From Nocardioides sp. URHA0032 (lineage in GTDB: Bacteria; Actinomycetota; Actinomycetes; Propionibacteriales; Nocardioidaceae): a DNA stretch of 64,000 bases. A program made the position numbers and the translations under genes. Every line of letters begins with the position of its first letter. Positions within the stretch are counted from its first letter, which is position 1. Below, piece by piece: positions 15,645-24,452 of this stretch. The stretch is from assembly GCF_000620645.1 (NCBI RefSeq), contig NZ_KK211160.1, positions 500,836-564,835 of the forward strand, given 5' to 3'. The notes beneath the pieces are model-generated. The model was not told where the DNA came from and made no database searches. It was given only the letters and a program-made list of their open reading frames with translations.

Positions 15645-15971
15645 CTAGCTCCCTTCGCGCTCCAGTCTCATCGCTCGCGACCGGCCGTGAGCCGCGGGGG
15701 GCAGCCGGTCGGACGCCTCGAGGGCTGCCTTCAGCTCCTCGCGAGCGGCGTCCCCGAGCGCGTCGAGTCGCCGGTACAGCGCCGCGACAGCCACCGCGTC
15801 CGGCGCGTCCTCGAGGGGTCCCCGCTCTCCCGCTGAACGACGTCTGCGGCCGTTCGCGCGACTGGCTGAGCCGTCGGTCGGCCGTCGCGGGTCGGCCGGT
15901 GGGGACGGCGGCGCCGCTTCACGAGTTGACGGGTCTCCCATGCGCGGTAAGTCACCTTTAGATTCCGCCAA
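15645..15971 (-). CDS. Hypothetical protein, 108 aa
   Basis: The first 60 residues are disordered (Pro, Arg, Ser-rich) and a single helix pair follows (VAALYRRLDALGDAAREELKAALEASDRLP). There is no motif, signal or membrane segment. It ends 11 bp upstream of the start of the secreted protein, in the same orientation. Start at ATG 15971 is tentative; a downstream Met at residue 11 is an alternative. Confidence 0.4.
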   Translation of the reverse strand: MAESKGDLPRMGDPSTREAAPPSPPADPRRPTDGSASRANGRRRRSAGERGPLEDAPDAVAVAALYRRLDALGDAAREELKAALEASDRLPPAAHGRSRAMRLEREGS

Positions 15972-15983
15972 TCGCTGACTCGG

Positions 15984-16658
15984 CTAGCTCGCCGAGACCC
16001 AGCTCTCCGGAGCCGGCGCGAGGCGAGCGACTGCCGGGGCGAACATCATCGCCTTGATCGTGCCGAGCGCCTGGTGGTCCTTGCCCGCCAACAGCGCGAC
16101 TCGGTCGATCGCAGTGCCCAGCAGGTCATCGACCGCTGCGGTGTCGTCCACCAACCCGATACCGAGTGCTTCGGGGGCAGTGAAACGGTGGCCGGTCGTC
16201 ATCGCCGCGACGGCGGCGGCCGGGGTGAGTTTGGCCTGGATGAGTGCCGCCATCCCAGGCGAGAAGGCCACGCCCAGATCGACCTCGGGCAGGCAGAAGT
16301 AGCCGCGGTGGCTCCTCATCACACGCCAGTCGTGAGCCAGCGCGAACATGGCTCCCGCCCCGAAGGCGTGCCCGTTGATGGCGGCGACCGTCGGCACCGG
16401 CAGGGTCAGCACGCGGGCCAGCAGTCCTGCGATGCGCCGGCCGTGCACCTCGCGCAGGTCCGGGTTCGCCTCCAGCTGTTCGAGGTCGAGCCCGGTGGAG
16501 TAGAACTTGCCCTCCGCGACCGTGACCAGCGGAGCCGGGGACGCCATCACCTCATCGAGTGCGCCACCGACGGCATCAACCCAGCTGAGGGAAAAGCGGT
16601 TCTCGTCGTCGCCCAGGCACAGGACGTGCACACCGTCTTGCTGAGTCAGAGAGGGCAT
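15984..16658 (-). CDS. Enoyl-CoA hydratase/isomerase (crotonase) family protein, 224 aa
   Basis: The crotonase fold is clear. An oxyanion-hole stretch VTVAEGKFYSTGLDLEQLEA sits near residue 50 and the second oxyanion motif AAINGHAFGAGAMFALAHDWRVM near 95, followed by CLPEVDLGVAFSPGMAALIQAKL and a helical tail. The usual hydratase glutamates are not all evident, so an enoyl-CoA delta-isomerase role is at least as likely as hydration. ATG start giving MPSLTQQDGVHVLCL. It faces away from the LysR gene. A TTCCCGCTTT-like core of the recurring regulatory element lies about 215 bp upstream on its strand. Likely part of the acyl-chain beta-oxidation set. Confidence 0.82.
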   Translation of the reverse strand: MPSLTQQDGVHVLCLGDDENRFSLSWVDAVGGALDEVMASPAPLVTVAEGKFYSTGLDLEQLEANPDLREVHGRRIAGLLARVLTLPVPTVAAINGHAFGAGAMFALAHDWRVMRSHRGYFCLPEVDLGVAFSPGMAALIQAKLTPAAAVAAMTTGHRFTAPEALGIGLVDDTAAVDDLLGTAIDRVALLAGKDHQALGTIKAMMFAPAVARLAPAPESWVSAS

Positions 16659-17050
16659 GACGGTTGTCTCCTTCGCGAGTGTTGCTTCGGTGACCGAACC
16701 GCCGCAGCGTGACCGGTTCAGTAGTGCCAGGTATCGGTGGCCCACGTAGTGCCCCTCCGCGCGAGCGTGCCCCATGACGCTGCCACGGAGTAGAGCCCAC
16801 GGCCCGCCAGCACGGAGACGTGCCCGGCTCGAGCGCCTCGTTCTCAAGCAATCGTGCCGATCCGGACTGCTAGGAGTAAAGCGGGAAGAAGCGGCCGCAA
16901 TGCTGAAGCAAACACGCATGATGACGGTGCCCAGTCCCACTGTGCTCGGCGCCCGCTTCACGGGGCCGCCCACGAGCGGCGTCTGTCAGCGCGGCCTCGC
17001 CGGGTACCCAGGGTCGTGCTGTCGGCGTCAAACCAGGTGCGGACCGCGTC
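16659..17050. other. Upstream region of the crotonase gene, no gene seen
   Basis: 392 bp between the crotonase start and the end of the LysR gene, with no coding signature. At 16873-16893 the minus strand reads CCGCTTCTTCCCGCTTTACTCC, related to the recurring element core, with a GTTTGCTTCAGCA stretch 10-20 bp upstream of it on the same strand. This is probably regulatory DNA of the crotonase gene. Confidence 0.5.
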
Positions 17051-17965
17051 CTAGGTAGGAGCGAGGGTCGCGGCCGCCTGCTCGAGTGCGGCGCGCATCG
17101 CGACGATCGCGGTCCGGTTGCGTGCCGCCTCCCGGTAGGCCAGCAGGAGCTGGCGATTCTGGACCTGCGGCGCGGCCGGCAAGCTGCGCACCTCGGAGAT
17201 GGCCAGCTGGAGCGCAAGCCGGGGGAGGACCGCGACGGCCAGGCCGGCCTCGACGAAACGCAGCTGCACGGCGAGATCCTCGGTGGAGCACACGACGCGT
17301 GGTTCGAATCCCTGCTGGCGGCACTGGCTGACCACCCACGTGTGCGGGACGGAGTCCGCAGCCTCGACTGCCCAGCCGGCGTCACTGAGCTGTGCGATGA
17401 CGTTGGCCTCGCTGTCGACAGAGGCGAAGGTGTCTTCGTCCATGACGAGCATGAGGGGGTCATCGAGCAGATGGTCGAACACCAGCCCCGGTGTGGCGGG
17501 TGCTGGGATGCCGGGATAGGCCTCCGCGACGACCACATCAAGGTCGGCTGCGTGCAACGCCGGAAGCGTCCTTTCCGGCTCGCCCTGGTGGAACTCGACG
17601 GTCAGCTCCGGATGGTTCTCGCGGAGAATGGCGACGGCCTGCGGGACGAGGGTCATCGCAGCTGACTGGAACGCGGCAACTCGCACGGTGCCGCGCGGCT
17701 GGTCGAGTGATTGGGAGATGTCGGCCTCGGCCAGCTCCACGAGGTCCAGGATGCGTGCCGCATGGTCCACCAAGATGGTTCCCTGCGGCGTGAGGTGCAG
17801 CCGGCGGCCAACAGGCTCGACCAGGGAAACGCCGACCTCACGTTCGAGCTGACGAATCTGCTGGGAGACCGCGGACGTGCTGTACGACAGACTCTCGGCG
17901 ACGGCAGAAAGCGTGCCGCGACGGTGCAGTTCGCGCAGCACCTTCAAGCGCATGATGTTGAGCAT
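17051..17965 (-). CDS. LysR-family transcriptional regulator, 304 aa
   Basis: The N-terminal winged HTH is canonical: LKVLRELHRRGTLSAVAESL, SYSTSAVSQQIRQLEREVGV, RRLHLTPQGTILVDHAARIL. The co-inducer domain runs from about residue 92 (GTVRVAAFQSAAMTLVPQAV) to the end, with the usual length near 300 aa. It is divergent from the diaminopropionate lyase-like gene; the 131-bp space between them contains the 52-bp element at 18034-18085. LysR proteins commonly bind such divergent regions and autoregulate. The repeated element elsewhere makes it the leading candidate regulator of the whole catabolic set. Confidence 0.92.
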   Translation of the reverse strand: MLNIMRLKVLRELHRRGTLSAVAESLSYSTSAVSQQIRQLEREVGVSLVEPVGRRLHLTPQGTILVDHAARILDLVELAEADISQSLDQPRGTVRVAAFQSAAMTLVPQAVAILRENHPELTVEFHQGEPERTLPALHAADLDVVVAEAYPGIPAPATPGLVFDHLLDDPLMLVMDEDTFASVDSEANVIAQLSDAGWAVEAADSVPHTWVVSQCRQQGFEPRVVCSTEDLAVQLRFVEAGLAVAVLPRLALQLAISEVRSLPAAPQVQNRQLLLAYREAARNRTAIVAMRAALEQAAATLAPT

Positions 17966-18033
17966 TTGCGGCCTCTCTCGCGCCGCCGTGCGGCATCGAC
18001 CTGATGTCGCCCCTGAGGCGACGGGGACTGATT

Positions 18034-18085
18034 GTGAAGCAGCGCCGGAAGGAAATGTCCCAGAACTGCCGCTTTGTCTTCAAGG
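18034..18085 (+). promoter_or_regulatory. Conserved 52-bp element, copy A
   Basis: Begins GTGAAGCAG and ends TGCCGCTTTGTCTTCAAGG. It aligns without gaps over 52 bp with copy B (20266-20317), sharing GTGAAG-AG, GTCC, AA-TGCCGCTTT and CTTCA-GG. Inverted TGAAG/CTTCA half-sites bracket it. It lies in the LysR/lyase divergent region, 11 bp before the lyase ATG. Confidence 0.65.
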
Positions 18086-18096
18086 TGTGGCCGACC

Positions 18097-19230
18097 ATGA
18101 TGGGCGCCATGGTGCTGGACCACTGGTATGCGAACCCCGCCGCGAGGGCGTGGCGCACCCCGCCGCCGGAGTCGGCGCGCGCCTTCCACCGGACGTTCAC
18201 GGGCTACCGACCTACGCCCTTGACCTCGCTGCCGGCTTTGGCTGCTGAGCTCGCTGTCGGGCACGTCTTGTTGAAGGACGAGTCGCATCGCCTCGGGCTG
18301 CCCGCGTTCAAGATCCTGGGCGCATCGTGGGCAACCTGCCGCGCGCTCTGCACGCGCTACGGCCTGGACCTGGGCGCCGCGACGGTCGCCAGCCTCGGCA
18401 CCTACCTCGGCGCTGAAGTCGCAGCGGAGCTGCGACCGGTGCTGGTAACGGCCACCGACGGCAACCACGGAAGGGCCGTGGCCCGGGTGGCGTCCCTGCT
18501 CGGTCTGGCCGCGCGGATCTACGTCCCGAAGGGCGTGAGCGACGCGGCGCTCGAAGCGATCCGGAACGAGGGAGCGAAGCTGGTCGAGACCGACCTGGAC
18601 TACGACGACGCGGTCGCGTTGGCGGCCCGGTCGACAGAGGACGACGAGGTCGACCTTCTCATCCAGGACACCTCGTGGGCCGGCTACACCGACGTCCCCC
18701 GGTGGATCGTCGACGGCTACGCGACCTTGTTCGAGGAGGTCGACGAAGCGCTCGAGATGCGCGGCCTGTCCGGCCCCCACCTGGTGGCCTGTCCGGTCGG
18801 AGTGGGTGCGTTCGCCCACGCGATGGTCGACCACTACCGGTCGCGAGCCAGCTCCCCGGCCCTGCTCAGCGTCGAGCCGGACACCGCCGCCTGCCTGGCG
18901 CAATCCCTCCTGGCCGGACAGCCGCTGACCGTCAAGACCGGCGAGACCATCATGACCGGGATGAACTGCGGGACGCCGTCGGAGCTCGGCTGGCCCGCGC
19001 TGCTCGCCGGCATGGACGCCGCCATCACGGTCTCCGACGAGGAATGCCGTCGCGCCGTCGCGGACCTGACCAACCTGGCGCAGGACGTCGGACCGTGCGG
19101 CGCCTCCACCCTCGCCGGCGTGCGGAAGGTCGCCGCGATGAGGGCTCGCCGGGACGCGCTCGGCCTCGACGACCAAGCCGTCGTTGTGCTGGTCAGCACC
19201 GAAGGGTTCCAGGCAAACCCCCTCGGCTGA
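18097..19230 (+). CDS. dpaL: Diaminopropionate ammonia-lyase-like PLP enzyme, 377 aa
   Basis: Fold type II PLP enzyme of the YgeX/DpaL group: VLLKDESHRLGLPAFKILGAS (PLP Lys at about residue 72), TATDGNHGRAVARVA (120-134), VYVPKG-like IYVPKGVSDAAL, and the family-specific IQDTSWAGYTDVPRWIVDGY. The glycine loop CPVGVGAFAHA binds the phosphate. The known reaction splits 2,3-diaminopropionate to pyruvate and ammonia, and some homologues accept D-serine-like substrates. Start is one of the clustered Mets at 18097, 18100 or 18109, all just downstream of element A. In other bacteria dpaL sits beside an M20 peptidase, as it does here. Confidence 0.82.
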   Translation: MMGAMVLDHWYANPAARAWRTPPPESARAFHRTFTGYRPTPLTSLPALAAELAVGHVLLKDESHRLGLPAFKILGASWATCRALCTRYGLDLGAATVASLGTYLGAEVAAELRPVLVTATDGNHGRAVARVASLLGLAARIYVPKGVSDAALEAIRNEGAKLVETDLDYDDAVALAARSTEDDEVDLLIQDTSWAGYTDVPRWIVDGYATLFEEVDEALEMRGLSGPHLVACPVGVGAFAHAMVDHYRSRASSPALLSVEPDTAACLAQSLLAGQPLTVKTGETIMTGMNCGTPSELGWPALLAGMDAAITVSDEECRRAVADLTNLAQDVGPCGASTLAGVRKVAAMRARRDALGLDDQAVVVLVSTEGFQANPLG

Positions 19231-19267
19231 CGCGGCCGCTGGCTTAAGGTCACGCATTGGTACCGCC

Positions 19268-19288
19268 GGTGCCTGGCGCGCAGGCACC
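19268..19288. terminator. Stem-loop terminator between convergent genes
   Basis: Perfect 8-bp stem GGTGCCTG/CAGGCACC around GCGCG, 37 bp after the lyase stop. It is followed at 19311-19350 by short tandem GTCAGCGTCGAC repeats before the end of the opposing gene. Confidence 0.65.
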
Positions 19289-19370
19289 GCGTCCCCTGCC
19301 CCGCTCGGCGTCAGTGTCAGCGTCGACGTCAGCGTCGACGTCGGGTCCGGCACGGTGCGCTCGACCCACC

Positions 19371-20114
19371 TCACGCTGTCGTAGCGGCCGGCTCGGCCAC
19401 GACGCGGTCACCCGATGCTCGGCCGGTGATGACGACCAGCCAGATCATCCAGGTCAGGCTCAGGAGCCACGAGGCGACGATGAGCACCGAGTGGACGGCG
19501 TTGAATCCGCCGGTCCCTGCGACCCAGCCCTCGACGAGGTAGACCAGGCCCGTCACAGCGACCAAGGCCGCCACCACGCGGGGGGCGCCTGTCCGGACCG
19601 CCGCCAGGGCGGCCGCAAGAGCGATCAGGGCGAACCCCATCGCGTAGGCGTGGTAGCTGCTCATGCCCCACTCCAACCACCGCATCGCCTCGGCGCTGGC
19701 GAACCGGGCCGACTTGTCTGCGTCGGACGCCGTCAGCCAGGCGTGGTCGACCTGCTTGTTCCCGATACCGTCGACGGCTTGCAGGACGCCGTACAGCCCC
19801 AGCGAGACCACCGCCAAGGCGGCGCCAACGCGACCGGCCCAGACGGGACGACGTGCCGAGATCTCAAGCGCGCCGGACAGGACCACGAGCCCGGCGACCA
19901 GGACGGCGACCGCCACGAACTGGAGGGCATGCACGCCCTTCCAATCGCCGCTGTGGGCGTACGCGGAGAAGATGGAGTCGTGATCGTTGGCGTCCCCGCC
20001 GGTGTGGAACTGTGTGACAAGGATGAAGAGCAGCTGCCCGGCAAGGAGCAACCTCGCCGCGAGTCGAAGGGCAGGGCGCCCAGCCTGGTGTGACGGCAAA
20101 GATCCGGTGGTCAC
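19371..20114 (-). CDS. Multi-pass membrane protein, 247 aa
   Basis: GTG start with AGGAGG 6 bases upstream. Several hydrophobic helices are evident (LAARLLLAGQLLFILV; FVAVAVLVAGLVVLSGAL; VGAALAVVSLGLYGVL; YAMGFALIALAAALAAV; VVAALVAVTGLVYLV; VLIVASWLLSLTWMIWLVVI), about six in total. A soluble loop HTGGDANDHDSIFSAYAHSGDWKGVHALQ lies between the first two. It resembles small uncharacterised DUF4386-like membrane proteins, but I am not certain. It is divergent from the M20 gene and shares the intergenic region holding element B. Substrate or partner unknown. Confidence 0.7.
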   Translation of the reverse strand: MTTGSLPSHQAGRPALRLAARLLLAGQLLFILVTQFHTGGDANDHDSIFSAYAHSGDWKGVHALQFVAVAVLVAGLVVLSGALEISARRPVWAGRVGAALAVVSLGLYGVLQAVDGIGNKQVDHAWLTASDADKSARFASAEAMRWLEWGMSSYHAYAMGFALIALAAALAAVRTGAPRVVAALVAVTGLVYLVEGWVAGTGGFNAVHSVLIVASWLLSLTWMIWLVVITGRASGDRVVAEPAATTA

Positions 20115-20265
20115 GGTGACCTCCTGTGCTGGTGACGGGGGATGACCGGTCCACGGTGCCGCGGGTAGCCAGGACTTCGGACCGGCGAAATCACCGGGTT
20201 TTCGTTCGCCTCTTCCCCGGGGGCCGGACCGCCCGCTCCGGGCTGGCCGGGTCAGGGCCGAGACG

Positions 20266-20317
20266 GTGAAGTAGAAGTGAACGAGACAGTCCGGAAAGTG
20301 CCGCTTTTGCTTCACGG
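20266..20317 (+). promoter_or_regulatory. Conserved 52-bp element, copy B
   Basis: Starts GTGAAGTAG and ends TGCCGCTTTTGCTTCACGG, gap-free match to copy A. GTGAAG and CTTCAC at the two ends are inverted half-sites. It lies 14 bp before the ATG of the M20 peptidase gene, nearly the same spacing as copy A to its gene, and in a divergent region with the membrane protein. Confidence 0.65.
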
Positions 20318-20331
20318 TTGGTCTCAGCAAG

Positions 20332-21723
20332 ATGGTCGCCGTGACGAGCGTCGACGACATCAAGGCGCGCGTGACCGCCGTCCTGCCCGGCATCCGCCAA
20401 GACCTGGAGGAGCTGGTCAGGATCGAGTCGGTCAGCGCCGACCCGGCGAGAGCCGGGGACGTGCGGCGCAGCGCCGAGGCGGTCGCCGACCTGCTCCGGG
20501 CCGCAGCATTCAAGACCGTCGAGATCGTGAGCATCGACGGTGGCGCCCCCGCAGTGATCGCCCACAAGGCCGGCCCTGCTGGGGCGCCAACGGTGCTGCT
20601 GTACGCACACCACGACGTCCAACCGGAGAACGACCACCACGACTGGCACTCGCCCCCGTTCGTGCCGACCGAGCGAGACGGCCGGCTCTACGCCCGCGGC
20701 GCCGCCGACGACAAGGCCGGCATCGCCGCCCACCTCGGCGCCGTTCGCGCCTACGGCGACGACCTCCCGGCCAGCGTCACCGTCTTCATCGAGGGGGAGG
20801 AGGAGGTCGGCTCCGCCACCTTGCCGGCCCTGCTCAGGGAGCATCGCGGCAAGCTCGACGCTGACGTCATCGTCATCGCCGACTCCACCAACGCAGCCGT
20901 TGGTGTTCCCGCCCTGACCACCAGCCTGCGCGGTCTGGTCCGCGTCGACGTCGAGGTCCGCACCCTCACCCATGGCGTCCACTCCGGCGGCTGGGGCGGG
21001 CTACTCCCCGACGCGCTGATCACACTCTGCCGCCTGGTCGCCAGCCTGCACGACGATCGCGGCAACGTCGCAGTCGAGGGACTGCGCCACGGACGGACCG
21101 CGGACATCGAGGGTGCCGCGGAGCTGCTGCGCGCCGGCTCCAGTGCTGCCGAGGGCGTGGAGTGGATCGGCGACGGCTCCGCGGTCGACCGACTGTGGGC
21201 CAAGCCGGCCTTGAGCGTCACCGGCATCGACGCACCGCGCGTCGACGGCGCCAGCAACACCCTGGTGCCGACCGCCCGCGCGCGGATCTCGTTGCGGATC
21301 GCGCCCGGAGACACCCCCGACAACGCGGTGGCCTGCCTGACTGCCCACCTGAACGCCCACGTGCCCTGGGGCGCCCACCTGGACCTCACCGTGGTCGACA
21401 CCGGCAAGGCAACCCAGCTCGACCCCTCCGGCCCGGCCTACGACGCCGCCCGGGCCGCCTTCAAGGAAGCCTGGGACGGCATCGAACCCGTGACCATGGG
21501 CGTCGGTGGCTCCATCCCGTTCGTCGCTGAGTTCCGCGAGGCGTTCCCCGGAGCGACCGTCCTGATCACCGGCGTCGAGGACCCCGACAGCCGTGCCCAC
21601 GGCGCCAACGAGAGCCTTCACCTCGGCGAGTTCGCGCGCGTGGTCCTGGCCGAAGCCTTGCTGCTGCACCACCTCGGCAGCCCCCAACCGCCCACCGAGA
21701 GCCCGGAGCACCGCACCATATGA
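20332..21723 (+). CDS. M20-family dipeptidase/metallopeptidase, 463 aa
   Basis: Zinc peptidase of the M20 clan: LLYAHHDVQPEN (His near 94, catalytic Asp), RGAADDKAG (bridging Asp near 126), IEGEEEVGS (catalytic Glu and metal Glu near 156-158), THGVHSGGWGG in the dimerisation domain, and RAHGANESLHLGEF with the last metal His. These enzymes cleave dipeptides or N-acyl amino acids in the cytoplasm. Start at the ATG 14 bp after element B. Stop overlaps the next gene (ATGA). With the lyase next door, release of a diaminopropionate- or serine-type amino acid is plausible but inferred. Confidence 0.9.
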   Translation: MVAVTSVDDIKARVTAVLPGIRQDLEELVRIESVSADPARAGDVRRSAEAVADLLRAAAFKTVEIVSIDGGAPAVIAHKAGPAGAPTVLLYAHHDVQPENDHHDWHSPPFVPTERDGRLYARGAADDKAGIAAHLGAVRAYGDDLPASVTVFIEGEEEVGSATLPALLREHRGKLDADVIVIADSTNAAVGVPALTTSLRGLVRVDVEVRTLTHGVHSGGWGGLLPDALITLCRLVASLHDDRGNVAVEGLRHGRTADIEGAAELLRAGSSAAEGVEWIGDGSAVDRLWAKPALSVTGIDAPRVDGASNTLVPTARARISLRIAPGDTPDNAVACLTAHLNAHVPWGAHLDLTVVDTGKATQLDPSGPAYDAARAAFKEAWDGIEPVTMGVGGSIPFVAEFREAFPGATVLITGVEDPDSRAHGANESLHLGEFARVVLAEALLLHHLGSPQPPTESPEHRTI

Positions 21724-22934
21724 GCTTCACGGACCCCATGACCCTGCCGGACATTGACCCCGCCGACCCGGCCTGCCTCGACGACCTGCTCTCGGCCGAC
21801 GAGAAGGCGGTCCGCAGCGCCGTGCGAGCCATGCTCGACACGTCCGTCGAGCCCTACATCGCGGACTGGTTCGAGCAGGGCCGCATCCCGAACATCCGCG
21901 AGGTCACCAAGGAGCTCGGAGCGCTCGGCGTGCTGGGCATGCACCTCGAAGGCTACGGCTGCGCCGGCATGTCTGCCGTCGACTACGGCGTCGCCTGCCT
22001 CGAGCTCGAGGCCACGGACTCCGGGATCCGGTCTCTGGTCTCGGTCCAGGGCTCGCTGGCGATGTTCGCGATCTGGCAGTGGGGAAGCGAGGAGCAACGA
22101 CAGGAGTGGCTCCCCCCGATGGCCGCGGGCGACCTGATCGGCTGCTTCGGCCTCACCGAGCCCGACGTCGGCTCGGACCCGGGAGCGATGACCACGCGGG
22201 CCCGCCGGGACGGAACCGACTGGATCCTCAACGGGCGCAAGATGTGGATCTCCAACGCCCCGCACGCAGACGTGGCCGTCGTGTGGGCCCACGCGTACGG
22301 ACAGAACGGCACGGACGAGGGGATCAGAGGGTTCGTCGTACCGACCGACTCACCCGGCTTCACCGTCCACGAGATCCGGCACAAGATGTCCCTTCGCGCG
22401 TCGGCGACAGGCGAGCTCGTCCTCGACGACGTCCGGCTTCCCGACACCGCTGCCTTCCCCGAGGTCCGGGGGCTGCGCGGTCCCCTCGCATGCCTCAATG
22501 AAGCACGCTACGGAGTCGTGTGGGGGGCGCTGGGCGCCGCACGCTCCAGCATCGAGACCGCGCGACGGTACGCGGTCGAACGAACCCAGTTCGGCAAACC
22601 GATCGGCGCGTTCCAGCTGACCCAGCAGAAGCTCGCCGACATGACGCTGGAGTACGTCAAGGGCTACCTGTTGGCGGTGCACCTCGGCTTGCGCAAGGAC
22701 GCCGGAGGCCTCCGCCCCGAACAGGTCAGCATCGGCAAGCTCAACAACGTGCGCGAGGCGATCGAGATCTGCCGCACCGCGCGCACCATCCTCGGCGCCA
22801 ACGGCATCTCCCTCGAATACCCCGTCATCCGACACCAGAACAACCTCGAATCGGTGCTGACCTACGAAGGCAGCGTCGAGATGCACACCCTGGTGCTCGG
22901 CCAGGTGCTCACCGGAATCCAGGCGTTCCGCTGA
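21720..22934 (+). CDS. Acyl-CoA dehydrogenase, glutaryl-CoA dehydrogenase-like, 404 aa
   Basis: FAD-dependent acyl-CoA dehydrogenase with all three domains: the FAD/substrate loop CFGLTEPDVGSDPGAM, RKMWISNAPHADVAVVWA, and the C-terminal helical domain RRYAVERTQFGKPIGAFQL and NNLESVLTYEGSVEMHTLVLG. The last motif carries the catalytic Glu in the position used by glutaryl-CoA dehydrogenases (TYEGTHDIH-like). An N-terminal extension (PADPACLDDLLSADEK) is also GCDH-like. It may oxidise or decarboxylate a dicarboxyl-CoA. Translationally coupled to the M20 peptidase by ATGA. Confidence 0.88.
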   Translation: MSFTDPMTLPDIDPADPACLDDLLSADEKAVRSAVRAMLDTSVEPYIADWFEQGRIPNIREVTKELGALGVLGMHLEGYGCAGMSAVDYGVACLELEATDSGIRSLVSVQGSLAMFAIWQWGSEEQRQEWLPPMAAGDLIGCFGLTEPDVGSDPGAMTTRARRDGTDWILNGRKMWISNAPHADVAVVWAHAYGQNGTDEGIRGFVVPTDSPGFTVHEIRHKMSLRASATGELVLDDVRLPDTAAFPEVRGLRGPLACLNEARYGVVWGALGAARSSIETARRYAVERTQFGKPIGAFQLTQQKLADMTLEYVKGYLLAVHLGLRKDAGGLRPEQVSIGKLNNVREAIEICRTARTILGANGISLEYPVIRHQNNLESVLTYEGSVEMHTLVLGQVLTGIQAFR

Positions 22935-22956
22935 GCGCTCCCGAACCCGCGACCGA

Positions 22957-22973
22957 CCCGATTTGCTTCACGG
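22957..22973 (+). promoter_or_regulatory. Partial copy of the conserved element (TTTGCTTCACGG)
   Basis: TTTGCTTCACGG is identical to the right end of copy B. It occurs 24 bp after the dehydrogenase stop and about 175 bp before the amidohydrolase start. A second CCGCT-like piece follows at 22989. This may be a weaker site for the downstream unit. Confidence 0.4.
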
Positions 22974-23148
22974 ATCCCTACGGATTTCGCCGCTGTTCCC
23001 CGCGCCCGCGTCCCCCCAGCATGGGCGTGGCGCTGGCGCGATTCACCTAGCCCTCCGCCCGGCCACCCCAACGGCAGGAAGCCCACCGGGCTACCGGTGC
23101 CCCCGCCGACCCGACACACGACACCCCGATTCGAACGGAGACCCATCC

Positions 23149-24324
23149 GTGCCCACCTCCGCGGCCTACCCGCGTGACCGCTTCGCCAGCCAGCTTCGCG
23201 ACTGGCGCCACCACCTGCACCGCAACCCCGAGCTGCCCTTCCAGGAGCACGCCACGGCCGCCTACCTGGCCGACGCCCTCCGCGCAGCGGGGGTCACCGA
23301 CATCGCGACCGGCATCGGCGGCACCGGTCTCGTCGCCACCCTGCGCTGCGGTGACGGGACTGGGGTCATCGGGTTGCGTGCGGACATGGACTGCTTGCCG
23401 CTGACCGAGGCCGGTTCGCGGAACCATGCCTCTCGCAATCCCGGCGCGATGCACGCCTGCGGCCACGACGGTCACATGACCATGGTGCTCGGGGCAGCAG
23501 CCGTTCTGGCCTCGGAGGGCGGGTTCGACGGAACGGTGCGCTTCATCTTCCAGCCCGCCGAGGAACCGGGCCGCGGCGCCCAGGCCATGCTCGACGACTG
23601 GCTGTTCGACACCTACCCCGTCGACACCATCTACGGCCTGCACAACGCCCCGGGACTGCCCGTCGGATGGTTCAGCACCCGCACCGGCCCGATCCTGGGC
23701 AACGAGGACAACTTCGAGATCCGCGTCCTCGGCCGCGGCGGGCACTCGTCGATGCCGCACCGAGTCATCGACCCCATCGTGATCGGCGCGGAGATCGTGA
23801 CCGCGCTGCAGACCATCGTCGCCCGCAACGTCCCCTACGGCGAGTCAGCCGTCCTGTCCTGCACCGAGGTGTTCACCGACGGCTCCCGCAACGCCATCCC
23901 CAACCAGGTGGTGATCCGCGGAGACACCCGCAGCTACACGACCGAGGTCAGCGACCTCCTCGAGCGGCGCATCCGAGAGCTGGCGGACGGCATCGCACGG
24001 AGTCATGGCGGAACGTGCGAGGTCACCTACACCCACGAGTTCCAACCCACAGTCAACGACGCCGCCTGCGTCGAGGTCGCAGTTGAGGCTGCCCGTTCCG
24101 TCTTCGACGCCGTGGAGGCTGACTGCGATCCCCACATGGGCAGCGAAGACTTCGGTGTGTTCGCACGTGCGGTCCCCGGATGCTTCGCATTCATCGGCAA
24201 CGGCGTCGAGCCCGGCCAGGGCGGCGACCCCCTGCACAGCACCGACTACGACTTCAACGACGACATCCTCGAGCTCGGCGTGCAGTACTACGCCGGCCTC
24301 GTCCGCAGCGTCCTACGCCAGTAG
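23149..24324 (+). CDS. M20 amidohydrolase (hippurate hydrolase-like), 391 aa
   Basis: GTG start with CGGAG 8 bases upstream. Family motifs: WRHHLHRNPELPFQEHATAAYL, RADMDCLPL, MHACGHDGHM (metal Cys near 104 and His), FIFQPAEEPGRGA (catalytic Glu), GRGGHSSMPH, and PHMGSEDFGVFAR near the end. Such enzymes remove an acyl group from N-acyl amino acids (hippurate, IAA-amino acids, N-acetyl derivatives). Together with the neighbouring acyl-CoA ligase it could free an acid that is then activated to a CoA ester. It is the second M20-fold enzyme within 3 kb. Confidence 0.9.
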   Translation: MPTSAAYPRDRFASQLRDWRHHLHRNPELPFQEHATAAYLADALRAAGVTDIATGIGGTGLVATLRCGDGTGVIGLRADMDCLPLTEAGSRNHASRNPGAMHACGHDGHMTMVLGAAAVLASEGGFDGTVRFIFQPAEEPGRGAQAMLDDWLFDTYPVDTIYGLHNAPGLPVGWFSTRTGPILGNEDNFEIRVLGRGGHSSMPHRVIDPIVIGAEIVTALQTIVARNVPYGESAVLSCTEVFTDGSRNAIPNQVVIRGDTRSYTTEVSDLLERRIRELADGIARSHGGTCEVTYTHEFQPTVNDAACVEVAVEAARSVFDAVEADCDPHMGSEDFGVFARAVPGCFAFIGNGVEPGQGGDPLHSTDYDFNDDILELGVQYYAGLVRSVLRQ

Positions 24325-24452
24325 CGCAGCGACGACACCGACCCCCGCCCCGCTTTCGCGGTCCTGGTCCCGCCCGCGAGGTCACGCCCACCGCAGCCAC
24401 CGACCACGCACTCGGGCGTCCCTTGTCCGCCCTCTCTCCAGGAGTCCTCATC
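24325..24452 (+). promoter_or_regulatory. Leader of the acyl-CoA ligase operon with element-like core
   Basis: A CCCGCCCCGCTTTCGCGGTCC stretch at 24343-24363 resembles the CCGCTTT core of the recurring element but lacks the CTTCA half-site. An AGGAG site precedes the GTG at 24453. The evidence for regulation is weak. Confidence 0.3.

Noticed and set aside
19309..19350. GTCAGCGTCGAC tandem repeats as a functional array
   Set aside because: Short, between convergent gene ends, and probably low-complexity sequence.
24343..24363. Full copy of the 52-bp regulatory element before the ligase gene
   Set aside because: Only a CCGCTTT-like core is present, with no CTTCA half-site; may be chance in GC-rich DNA.
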